Of a stretch of DNA of 64,000 nucleotides, positions 1-8,719 are shown one piece after another; the stretch's first letter is position 1, and each line of letters opens with the position of its first letter. The stretch is from Chitinophagales bacterium (GTDB lineage Bacteria > Bacteroidota > Bacteroidia > Chitinophagales > CAIOSU01), in NCBI GenBank assembly GCA_026003335.1, contig BPHB01000001.1, positions 248,001-312,000 on the forward strand, read 5' to 3'. Below the pieces are notes generated by a model. The model saw only the letters and a list, made by a program, of their open reading frames with translations, was not told where the DNA came from and did not search any database. The position numbers and the translations under genes were made by a program.

Positions 1-3000
1 TGAGCCCCCCTGATTGCCCCCTCCTACTCCAAAGTCTGAAAAGGATGTAAGGTTTTTCCTGAAGGCATAACCATGCTCCACCAGTCTACCTTCACCGTTG
101 TTGTTGCTTAATGTTCCGCCTCCGGTGGACCAATCAGAGGTAGAAGTGCTTCCGGTTGGGCGTTTAAGGGGAGCAAAGCTATTGTCTGTCAGGCCACTCA
201 TATTGGTTATGTACAGTTTGATAGCATAAGAACCCGCTGCAGGTTGAGCATCCGGTTCCAGTTCCCATACACCGGCATTGTTAATCGTGGTATATTGAAG
301 AAAGCCGTGTTCCCATGTGTCTGCTACGGAAAGAGAATCGTCATGATGATTTGTGAGCGGTTTAAACCGCGCGTCTATATAGCTGATGCCGCTAAGGTTG
401 TTATTAACCAGGTCTGCCCGAAAATAATTGGTAGCTGCTGTACCGTTGCCAATCGGAAAGGCGTAGGTGAAGGTATTTGTAGCGATATACCTGCGCAGGT
501 TTCCATTGATGAAACTTGCCGAGCTGTAACCGGTGATTGCTCCGGGAGCGCTGGAAGCGACAATCACCCGGTTTTCAGGGCCTGTTGTGATAACCCCATC
601 GGTGAGGGTCAGCACATTGGTTACGGTCAGGTCATTGTTGAGAAGAATGCCACTGCCGGTATTGACAATGGTTAGGTTATAAAAGGGACTGCCCCCGGCA
701 GAAATGGTTTGGGTTGCCGAGCCACTAAATGTAACGGTTTGGTTCTGGTGATTAAAAGCCCCTCCTGCATTGAGCCAGTTTCCCTGGATATTCATAGCAT
801 AACCAGCCGCATCCAGTGTGGCGCCACTACTGATGGTTAGGTTACCATTTACGGTAATATTGCCGGTAAGGTATTTGATCCCTGATCCGCTGATGGCAAG
901 ATTGCTGTAGGGAATGGGCGCAATATCCTGCGCACCGTTTTTTAAATATTCTATAGTTACGGAGGCACCCAGCTGGAGATTGCCAAAGTTTTTAATGCTT
1001 CCGTTACTAATAACCAGAGTACCGGAAGTCACTTCCACAGTGCCTCCTTCGGAGATGATGAGTTCTCCGATAGTGGTATTTGCTGAGAGGGTTATTGCAG
1101 AGTTGGAGGCAATTACAGCAGAGGCTGTGGGACCGGGGACCTGTCCTCCAAGCCAGGAAGTTGGGGAGTTGAAATTGCCGCTGATTCCTTTAGTAACATT
1201 GCGTGCACAGCCAAAGGTTACATAATCTCCGTCATTGCTGGTGATGCCGCTGACGGAGAAAGTGCTGCCTCCATCATATTCAAGGGCGAAAATTTTTGCA
1301 CCAGTAATAAAATCTCCGTCAGCATCAATCAGACAAACATACCCGTTATATCCGCTTACATGTGCCGGGAGCAGACTGGTATCCAATGTCAAAGTAATGG
1401 TTCCGGGATCACCGGTTAGATCAAAACGCCATTCCCGGCCAAGGCGAAGAATTTCCGCATTAGGAGATTCTGTAGCACTCCAATTGGCTACAGAGCCGTT
1501 GTCATGACCCAGCAGGAGGTAATCTCCGCTTTCCAAACTTGTGGCCCCACTCACCTTTAAAATGCCGGCTGATACTGCAGCGGTGTGAATGACTGGAATA
1601 CCCTGACTACCTATACCGGATACATCATACCCATGTGAGGATTCGTGGGCATATAAATCGTTAGGTATATTGAGATTATACTTAGCTCCCAGGTAATTTT
1701 CCACAAGAATACGCTGTACACCATTAAGTTTTTTATTTAAGATGATAGCTTCAGCTATAGCGCCATTAAACCATTTGCCATTGTTGTTCTGATTTGAGCC
1801 CAGTTTGGTTCTGTTATTGATTGCGCGTTGCGTGTAGGATAAGCCGCTTTGTGTCTGTGCTCCATTTACATAAATGGATGACCCGGCATCATCCAGTTCC
1901 CAATGCACAAGCATAGTGGAGGTACCGGTTATTTCTGTCCCTCGTGCCGTCCCATCGTTAAAGGCTCTATCTCCTCCTCCCTCATGGGGAATTATAATCC
2001 TGCCTGAGCGGGTGTCAAAAAGATATTGTGAACTGGTACTGGTTGTTCTGTAAACAAAGAAAAAACTGAAATCAGCTGCTGCCTGAGGGGTGAGTGCGTC
2101 CAGATCAAAGTAATCGTTAATACCGTCAAATTGCACTGTGGGCATGTTATTAAAGTTTGCATCAGATTGAATGTACACAGGACGATTAGCGGAAGCGTTT
2201 TGCACTGCGTTGGCTCCGTTGCCTGATTGATCTGTCCATACTGATATTTCGGAACCGTTACTTACTCCGGTGATTTTATCCGCTCTGAGCCAGAGGATAT
2301 TTGACTGCGCATCTCCAACACCGCCCGGTCCGGTTGCCCCCAGATTATCATTGTCGGTAATGGTCAAGGTATGTATGGAGTCTGTACCAAGCTGACCGTT
2401 ATGCGGATTCAATAAGCGGACAACTATAGTCTCCGCAGTCTCAATGTCCGAGTCATCCTGTATTAAGGGACTAATGATTCCCGATGCGTTTCCGGCAGGT
2501 ATAAACAGCGTATCGTTGTTTAATGTGTAGTCTACCCCATTTCCGCTTGCTGTTCCTCCGATAACTTCGTACAGCACAAAAATATCTTTTCCGGAAACCG
2601 TACTCAGTAAAACTGTCAACACAGGAGAAGATTCTCCCTCACTTACCGTAGATGCTGCATTCCAGAAGTGTATATAAGGGAGGGGATCATCATCTATTAT
2701 GGTATAGATAAAGCTGTCGTTTGTCCCTACATTGCAATTTGCACTGGACCCTGAAAGGGTAAGGATGATATGTTCATCGTCTTCGTCCATTATGTCATTG
2801 TTGATATTGATGGTAAAGCTGGTCATGGTGTCGCCCGGAAGAATTTTAGCAGTTCCGTTTGCGAGCAAAAAATCAACTCCTCCGTTTTGTGCTGTACCTC
2901 CGGATACCGTATAATTTACCGATGTGGTATCATTATCGTCTTTCAGATTGATTTTAATACACACCGTAACCAGTGTATCCGTTTCGGAGCCACTGCCGGT

Positions 3001-4575
3001 AGTGGTTGCAAACTGTATTTTCCTTAAGGCATCATTATCATTGATAATGCAGGTAAAAACACTGTCACTCCCGAGAGTGGTACCCACGGAGGGATTGCGG
3101 AGTGTAATGATGATTGTTTCATCGTTTTCTTCCAGCAAATCATCTGTTATGTTGATGTCGAAATAAGCCGTAGTTGCACCGGCAAGTATCGTCAGGCTGC
3201 TATCTGACCGTGTAAAATCAACTCCTCCACCGGTAGCGCTGCCGCCCGTTAGGGCAAATTGCACACTCACATCTGTCAGCAAGGCATAATTCAGCGTGAC
3301 GTTCACGGACAAAGAAGAGCTACTCTCTGACACGGATGCTGAAGTGCTGGAAAATCTGATTTCCGGTTGCATGATGCCCAGGGTTATGTAGCCTCCATCG
3401 GGAATGTTCAATCCGCTGACCTCATAGCGCCCTGCCTGTAATGAAAGTACATACTGAGAAGCCCCGCTTGAGAAATTGCCGTCATCATCAATCCAAAGCA
3501 CATATCGTGTATATCCTTGTGGCTTGACAGGCAGTAAAGCAGTGTCAATAGATATGGTAACTGTTCCTGCGTCTCCGGTTTCATCAAAGCGCCATTGCCG
3601 GGCTATTCTCTGCAGATTGCTGCCAGGCACATCTGAGGTAAGCCATTGGGCATAGCTCCCGTTGTCATGACCAAACAAAAGGAATTCACCATTATCCAAA
3701 CTGGATGGATTGCTTACGCGCAGGATATTGGCCGATTCTGCGGCCAGGTGCTGATTGGATGCATTCACCCGTCCGATGCCGGAAACGTTGTTACCATAAT
3801 CAGCATTGTAGCCATAATAGTTATTTGCAATGTTCAGGTCGTATTTGGCGGCAAGATAATTTTCCACAATGATTCTTTCGGCTGCATTCAGGGTGGTTTT
3901 AAAGATGATTGCCTCTGCTATGCTTCCTTGAAAAAACTGTCCGTTCCCCTTTTCATTTGAGCCCAGAGAAGTACTGTTATTGATAGCCCTCTGGGTGTAG
4001 GTTAACCCTGATTGTGTTTGTGTGCCATTTTCATAAATACTGGATCCGCTGTTGCTGAGCCACCAGGTTACCAGACGTGTGTTGGTGCCGGTGATTTCAG
4101 TGCCGCGAGCAGTACCGTCATTGTATGCCTTATCAGTAGTACCACCATAAACGGGAATCTTCAGTGTACCGGATTTCGTGTGTAACAGATATTGACGGGA
4201 GTTGCTCTCGGTTTTGTACACAAAGAAAAATGTATAGTTGCTGGCAGTGCTCATGCTTCCGTTGCCATAGTCAAGGAAATCGTTGGAGCCATCAAAGTTC
4301 ACAACAGGCCGGCTGTTAAAATCCGGGTGCGCGGCATACCAGCGTGGTTTCTTATCATTGTTGCTCTGACTAAATAAATTTCCATTGCCTGAAGCATCTT
4401 GCCAGACAGCAACACTGTTGCTGTCGGCAACTCCAGTAATGTTATCAGCTTTTAGCCAGAGAATATTATTACTGCTGTTGCCTACTCCACCGGGTCCGGT
4501 TTGCGCATACAGCCCATTGAAAAAGCACATCACGAGGCAGAAATAGATACTGCAATAAAATATTACGGTTCTCAC
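1..4575 (-). CDS. Giant LamG/Calx-beta surface protein, 3' end cut by window edge
   Basis: An open frame runs from a GTG at 4575 to base 1 without a stop, so at least 1525 residues are present and the C-terminus is missing. Residues 1-25 form a signal peptide ending in YAQ. Two copies of a module starting GPGGVG..NILWL(K/R)AD follow (about residues 27-300 and 745-1000). Each is a LamG-like jelly roll with VNFDGSNDFLDY- or VQFDGINDYFDL-type motifs plus a downstream conserved block. Between them lie three Calx-beta repeats (about 402-735), each closing with an acidic ITDNDN-like end. After residue 1130 the chain becomes a repetitive beta-rich region (GNFNSPTSWLGG..). The visible end, FGVGGGNQGGS, resembles the linker that in Bacteroidota usually precedes a PVELL domain and a T9SS sorting domain; this is inference because those bases lie outside. 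It probably acts as an adhesin on the cell surface. The GTG start is chosen because the signal peptide begins there and a stop lies upstream in frame. Confidence 0.85.
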   Translation of the reverse strand, partial: MRTVIFYCSIYFCLVMCFFNGLYAQTGPGGVGNSSNNILWLKADNITGVADSNSVAVWQDASGNGNLFSQSNNDKKPRWYAAHPDFNSRPVVNFDGSNDFLDYGNGSMSTASNYTFFFVYKTESNSRQYLLHTKSGTLKIPVYGGTTDKAYNDGTARGTEITGTNTRLVTWWLSNSGSSIYENGTQTQSGLTYTQRAINNSTSLGSNEKGNGQFFQGSIAEAIIFKTTLNAAERIIVENYLAAKYDLNIANNYYGYNADYGNNVSGIGRVNASNQHLAAESANILRVSNPSSLDNGEFLLFGHDNGSYAQWLTSDVPGSNLQRIARQWRFDETGDAGTVTISIDTALLPVKPQGYTRYVLWIDDDGNFSSGASQYVLSLQAGRYEVSGLNIPDGGYITLGIMQPEIRFSSTSASVSESSSSLSVNVTLNYALLTDVSVQFALTGGSATGGGVDFTRSDSSLTILAGATTAYFDINITDDLLEENDETIIITLRNPSVGTTLGSDSVFTCIINDNDALRKIQFATTTGSGSETDTLVTVCIKINLKDDNDTTSVNYTVSGGTAQNGGVDFLLANGTAKILPGDTMTSFTININNDIMDEDDEHIILTLSGSSANCNVGTNDSFIYTIIDDDPLPYIHFWNAASTVSEGESSPVLTVLLSTVSGKDIFVLYEVIGGTASGNGVDYTLNNDTLFIPAGNASGIISPLIQDDSDIETAETIVVRLLNPHNGQLGTDSIHTLTITDNDNLGATGPGGVGDAQSNILWLRADKITGVSNGSEISVWTDQSGNGANAVQNASANRPVYIQSDANFNNMPTVQFDGINDYFDLDALTPQAAADFSFFFVYRTTSTSSQYLFDTRSGRIIIPHEGGGDRAFNDGTARGTEITGTSTMLVHWELDDAGSSIYVNGAQTQSGLSYTQRAINNRTKLGSNQNNNGKWFNGAIAEAIILNKKLNGVQRILVENYLGAKYNLNIPNDLYAHESSHGYDVSGIGSQGIPVIHTAAVSAGILKVSGATSLESGDYLLLGHDNGSVANWSATESPNAEILRLGREWRFDLTGDPGTITLTLDTSLLPAHVSGYNGYVCLIDADGDFITGAKIFALEYDGGSTFSVSGITSNDGDYVTFGCARNVTKGISGNFNSPTSWLGGQVPGPTASAVIASNSAITLSANTTIGELIISEGGTVEVTSGTLVISNGSIKNFGNLQLGASVTIEYLKNGAQDIAPIPYSNLAISGSGIKYLTGNITVNGNLTISSGATLDAAGYAMNIQGNWLNAGGAFNHQNQTVTFSGSATQTISAGGSPFYNLTIVNTGSGILLNNDLTVTNVLTLTDGVITTGPENRVIVASSAPGAITGYSSASFINGNLRRYIATNTFTYAFPIGNGTAATNYFRADLVNNNLSGISYIDARFKPLTNHHDDSLSVADTWEHGFLQYTTINNAGVWELEPDAQPAAGSYAIKLYITNMSGLTDNSFAPLKRPTGSTSTSDWSTGGGTLSNNNGEGRLVEHGYAFRKNLTSFSDFGVGGGNQGGS

Positions 4576-4708
4576 AGGAACGGATAGTTTAATTTTCGGA
4601 TCACTACGATTATTTGCGTACTGTTGTACGAATTTTATTTATACTAGTTACGCATTTGTGGCTAAATTATATTTGTAAACAACATGGCACAGAAGCTCAA
4701 AAAAAACG

Positions 4709-4724
4709 TACGACTGCAGTCGTA
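4709..4724. promoter_or_regulatory. 16-bp perfect palindrome between adhesin gene and purL
   Basis: TACGACTGCAGTCGTA reads the same on both strands. It sits in the 227-base gap between the divergent adhesin gene and purL, 78 bases before the purL start. It could be an operator or a small hairpin. No regulator can be named from sequence. Confidence 0.4.
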
Positions 4725-4769
4725 ACACTTCATGCTCCGGAAAGTAAGGACGGGTACAAAACGAACCCT

Positions 4770-4777
4770 TAATTTTG
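4770..4777 (+). promoter_or_regulatory. Candidate -7 element of purL
   Basis: TAATTTTG fits the Bacteroidota -7 consensus TAnnTTTG and ends 25 bases before the purL ATG. No TTG is visible at the usual -33 distance, so support is partial. Confidence 0.35.
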
Positions 4778-4802
4778 TGCCTTCTTCATGTAATCACCGA
4801 TT

Positions 4803-7025
4803 ATGCAGACAGACAGTGCAGAACACACAGTCACCGTAAAGACCGCAACCGAGCTGGGTCTTTTGCCTGAAGAGTTTGACAGGATTCAGGAAATTCTCGG
4901 GCGTGTGCCCAACTTCACAGAGCTGAGCGTATTCTCAGTAATGTGGTCTGAGCATTGTTCCTACAAAAATTCTCTGCGGTGGCTTAAAACCCTGCCCCGT
5001 CAGGGAGACCGGCTACTAGCAGAAGCCGGACAGGAAAATGCCGGGCTGGTGGATATTGGCAACGGGCTGGCCTGTGCATTTAAAATAGAGTCACACAACC
5101 ATCCATCTGCCATAGAACCCTATCAGGGTGCTGCCACCGGTGTGGGAGGCATTCACCGCGATATTTTTACTATGGGCGCACGTCCTGTAGCCGCACTGAA
5201 TTCGCTGCGCTTTGGTAACCTGAAAAGCGAAAAAACCAGGCATCTGTTGCAGGGCGTAGTGAAAGGTATTGGTGATTACGGCAACTCCTTTGGCGTACCC
5301 ACCGTAGCCGGGGAAATCTATTTTGAAGACTGTTATGAGCATAATCCGCTGGTCAATGCCATGTCTGTAGGTATTGTGAGCACGGATAAGATTATTTCGG
5401 CAGCCGCTATCGGGGCAGGCAATCCGGTTTATATTGTAGGCTCGGCTACCGGTAAAGACGGTATCCATGGGGCCACGTTCGCTTCAGGCGACATTCATGA
5501 AGATTCGCATGAAGATTTACCTGCAGTGCAGGTTGGCGATCCTTTTCAGGAAAAACTCCTGCTGGAAGCCACACAGGAACTTCTGCATACGGAGGCTGTC
5601 ATCGGTATGCAGGACATGGGTGCTGCAGGCATTGCTTGCTCTACCTCTGAAATGTCTGCAAGGGGCAAACATGGCATGAGAATCTGGTTGCATAAAGTAC
5701 CCACCCGTCAGCCCAACATGAAACCGTGGGAAATTCTCCTTTCTGAATCGCAGGAGCGCATGTTGCTCGTAGTACGAAAAGGGCACGAGCAGGAAGTAGA
5801 AGCCATCTTTGACAAATGGGACCTGCATTGTGCCCTCATCGGGGAAGTTACTGACACGCAGATGCTGGAATATTACATGTATGATGAACTGGTGGCCTGC
5901 ATTCCTGCCGAGGCGCTTGTTGTAGGTGGCGGGGCTCCTGTTTATGAACGGGAGTTTAAGGAGCCTGCTTACTTCAGGCGCAGCAAAAGCTTTCACATTG
6001 ATCAGGTTCAGGAACCCACTGACCTGATAGCTGTTGCAAAAACACTTATCTCCTCCCCTAATATTGCTTCCAAGCGCTGGATTTATGAGCAGTACGATTC
6101 TATGGTGGGCATTGACAATATCTCCACCAATGCTCCCTCTGATGCTGCAATAATCCGGCTCAAACATTTTGAAAAAGCCCTTGCCCTTACGGTGGATTGT
6201 AACGCACGTTACGTATATGCCGATCCTTACAAAGGTGGCATGATTGCAGTGTGCGAAGCTGCTCGCAACATTGTATGCTCTGGCGGATTGCCGGTTGCTA
6301 TAACCAACTGTCTGAACTTCGGTAATCCTTACAATCCTGAGGTTTACTGGCAGTTTGTACACGCGGTAAGGGGAATGGGCGAAGCCTGCCGTAAGCTGGG
6401 TACTCCGGTAACGGGAGGCAATGTAAGCTTCTATAATCAGTCTGAGGAAGGCCCCGTTTACCCTACGCCTACCATCGGCATGCTGGGTATTTTGGATCAT
6501 GTGGAGCAGCGCATGACGCTACACTTTAAAAATCCGGGTGACATCATCTATATGTTGGGGCAACCGCTGAATGATATTAACTGCTCTGAATATCTGCAGC
6601 GATATCATCAAATCACTTTATCTCCCGCCCCTGCATTTGATCTGGAAGAAGAAATCCTGCTACATGAAATACTACACCTGCTTATAAAACAAAAAGCTAT
6701 TGTTTCCGCTCATGATGTTTCGGAAGGTGGTCTTTTTGCAGCCCTTGCCGAATCAGGGTTCCCTTTAGAGCTGGGTTTTGAAATAAACGTGCCCGCCAAT
6801 GTGCGCAGAGATGCTTTCCTCTTTGGAGAGTCTCAAAGCCGGGTTGTAGTGACTGTGACTCAAAGTCAGTGCGGCTTGTTTGAGCGCCTTGTGGCAGGCA
6901 GGTTCCCCGCTCTTAAACTAGGCACCGTAACTACCGGCACCATGCTTGTGGACGGTACACATTTCGGCTCTATCAGCGAGTGGAAACAGCTTTACGAAAC
7001 CGCCATTGAACGCTGTTTACTTTGA
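4803..7025 (+). CDS. purL: Phosphoribosylformylglycinamidine synthase, PurL subunit
   Basis: This is the ATP-dependent amidation enzyme of step four of purine synthesis, turning FGAR plus ammonia into FGAM. At 740 residues it is the short PurL form, which works with separate PurS and PurQ; neither is in the window. Family motifs are clear: [12 protein letters not shown] near residue 45, the [21 protein letters not shown] region near residue 97 (catalytic His and nucleotide site), [11 protein letters not shown] and GGNVSFYNQ in the second half, and HDVSEGGL near the C-terminus. It forms its own unit: a divergent gap lies upstream and a terminator follows directly. Cytosolic. Confidence 0.97.
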   Translation: MQTDSAEHTVTVKTATELGLLPEEFDRIQEILGRVPNFTELSVFSVMWSEHCSYKNSLRWLKTLPRQGDRLLAEAGQENAGLVDIGNGLACAFKIESHNHPSAIEPYQGAATGVGGIHRDIFTMGARPVAALNSLRFGNLKSEKTRHLLQGVVKGIGDYGNSFGVPTVAGEIYFEDCYEHNPLVNAMSVGIVSTDKIISAAAIGAGNPVYIVGSATGKDGIHGATFASGDIHEDSHEDLPAVQVGDPFQEKLLLEATQELLHTEAVIGMQDMGAAGIACSTSEMSARGKHGMRIWLHKVPTRQPNMKPWEILLSESQERMLLVVRKGHEQEVEAIFDKWDLHCALIGEVTDTQMLEYYMYDELVACIPAEALVVGGGAPVYEREFKEPAYFRRSKSFHIDQVQEPTDLIAVAKTLISSPNIASKRWIYEQYDSMVGIDNISTNAPSDAAIIRLKHFEKALALTVDCNARYVYADPYKGGMIAVCEAARNIVCSGGLPVAITNCLNFGNPYNPEVYWQFVHAVRGMGEACRKLGTPVTGGNVSFYNQSEEGPVYPTPTIGMLGILDHVEQRMTLHFKNPGDIIYMLGQPLNDINCSEYLQRYHQITLSPAPAFDLEEEILLHEILHLLIKQKAIVSAHDVSEGGLFAALAESGFPLELGFEINVPANVRRDAFLFGESQSRVVVTVTQSQCGLFERLVAGRFPALKLGTVTTGTMLVDGTHFGSISEWKQLYETAIERCLL

Positions 7026-7037
7026 ATCTTTTTGAAT

Positions 7038-7077
7038 AAACCCGTTTGGTGCCCTATCAGCACCTGGTTTGTTTTTT
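7038..7077 (+). terminator. Rho-independent terminator after purL
   Basis: Inner stem GGTGC/GCACC (7048-7052 with 7060-7064) is extended by AAACC/GGTTT (7038-7042 with 7066-7070) across a small internal loop. GTTTTTT follows. It starts 12 bases after the purL stop. Confidence 0.6.
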
Positions 7078-7121
7078 AGCCTGGCAATTCCTTATCTTGC
7101 CGCCTTCAACGCATTGCACCT

Positions 7122-8657
7122 ATGCATCTGGGCTGGGTAGATATTATTTCCTTTGCAGCATTTCTTCTGGCCGTACTGGTGACATCTATGTATGCTTCGC
7201 GAAAGGAAGAAAACACCGATGATTACTTCCTTGCCGGCCGCTCTCTCTCCTGGTGGATGATTGGCATTTCCCTGATTGCTTCCAACATCTCTACGGAACA
7301 TTTTGTTGGCATGGCAGGTCAGGGTTTCCGGAAGGATATAGGCCTGGCTATCGCCAGCTATGAATGGATTGCCGCTTTGGCTCTTATTCTGGTAGCCTTG
7401 TTTCTCCTGCCACGTTTTCTGAAGGCAGGTATCTACACTATTCCTGAGTTTCTTGAATATCGCTACAACAAATGGCCCCGCACGATCATGAGTGCTGGTC
7501 TGCTTATTATGTACGCTACGGTTACTATGGCTACAGTTTTGTATGCTGGTGGTCTTGCTATTCATTCCATCTTCGGAATAGACATTCAGACAGGCGTATG
7601 GGGCCTTGGCATATTCACCGGACTGTACACGGTTTTCGGAGGCCTGAAAGCTGTTGTATGGACCGATGTCATTCAGGGGTCAGTGCTGCTCCTGGGAGGA
7701 GCGGTTGTTACCATATTGGCCTTGATTGAAGTTGGAGGTATTGACGAATTTATCAGACTTTCCGATGGCCGGCTACATACAGTATTACCTGCTGACCATC
7801 CGGAGCTGCCCTGGACGGCTGTTTTTATTGGGGGTATGTGGTTGCCAAACATCTTTTACTGGGGGCTGAACCAGTTTATTACACAGCGGGCATTGGGTGC
7901 GAAAAATCTGGAAGAAGGTCAAAAAGGCATTCTCCTCGGAGCTACAATCAAACTATTTATTCCTATGATTGTGGTTTTCCCGGGCATTATCGCCTACGAA
8001 TTATATGGCGACCAGATAACAACCGCAGACGCTGCTTTCCCCTTTCTGGCCAAACAACTGCTACCGGCGGGTTTAACCGGCATTGTGCTTGCTGCTCTGC
8101 TGGGTGCTACCATGAGTACACTGGACTCCCTGCTGAATTCAGCAGCTACCATTTTCACTATAGATTTCTATAAGCAGTTTTTTCGGCAGGAAGCAGCGCA
8201 AAAACATTTTATCCGGGTAGGGAGAATCACCACTGTCGTGCTGGTCATCATTGCTTGTCTGAGTACACGCTTTGTTGCCAGTTATACCGAAGGGCTTTAC
8301 AAGTTCATACAAATTTGGTGGGGCTGCATTCAGCCCGGTATAGTGGCGGCATTTTTTATGGGATTACTATGGAATAAAGTGCCTCCCATAGCCGCTGTTG
8401 TCGGTATGTTATTGAATATTCCGTTGTATCTGATTCTTCTGAGCACATGGAAAATTGCCTTTTTACATCACATGGCAATATGCTTCGTAACTATTTGCTT
8501 TGTGATGGGCATAATCACCCTATTCTACCCTATGCAAAGAGAAATCATCTATCCGGTACACCGGAATTTTTCAGACACCCGCTTATCTCCTGCTTTGAAG
8601 CTGTGGAGCGCTCTAATTGTCATGGCAACCATAGCCCTCTATTATATTTTCCGCTAA
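7122..8657 (+). CDS. Sodium:solute symporter (SSS/SLC5 family)
   Basis: A 511-residue polytopic inner-membrane protein with about 13-14 hydrophobic segments. The first runs from about residue 6 and is followed by the typical DDYFLAGRSLSWWMIG sequence. The stretch ISTEHFVGMAGQGF near residue 58 matches the substrate/Na+ region of SGLT-like carriers, and GATMSTLDSLLNSAATIF near residue 330 is the conserved TM8 sodium-site region. The best guess is a sodium-driven sugar carrier, but the substrate cannot be read from sequence. It lies 96 bases after purL (with a terminator between) and 62 bases before the his operon, whose promoter may lie inside or upstream of this gene. Confidence 0.9.
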   Translation: MHLGWVDIISFAAFLLAVLVTSMYASRKEENTDDYFLAGRSLSWWMIGISLIASNISTEHFVGMAGQGFRKDIGLAIASYEWIAALALILVALFLLPRFLKAGIYTIPEFLEYRYNKWPRTIMSAGLLIMYATVTMATVLYAGGLAIHSIFGIDIQTGVWGLGIFTGLYTVFGGLKAVVWTDVIQGSVLLLGGAVVTILALIEVGGIDEFIRLSDGRLHTVLPADHPELPWTAVFIGGMWLPNIFYWGLNQFITQRALGAKNLEEGQKGILLGATIKLFIPMIVVFPGIIAYELYGDQITTADAAFPFLAKQLLPAGLTGIVLAALLGATMSTLDSLLNSAATIFTIDFYKQFFRQEAAQKHFIRVGRITTVVLVIIACLSTRFVASYTEGLYKFIQIWWGCIQPGIVAAFFMGLLWNKVPPIAAVVGMLLNIPLYLILLSTWKIAFLHHMAICFVTICFVMGIITLFYPMQREIIYPVHRNFSDTRLSPALKLWSALIVMATIALYYIFR

Positions 8658-8719
8658 ATATTTCAAGCCCTGAGGGTTTTCGGTGTATGTAAAACATCGG
8701 AAGTTTGCAAACGAATTGC

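Noticed and set aside
244-3960. Several open frames of 60-143 codons on the plus strand in the first 4 kb
   Set aside because: They are opposite the large minus-strand LamG/Calx-beta gene, which is open over the whole stretch.
5517-6500. A 327-codon open frame on the minus strand inside purL
   Set aside because: It lies wholly within purL, whose motifs are complete, and shows no recognisable domain or start signal.
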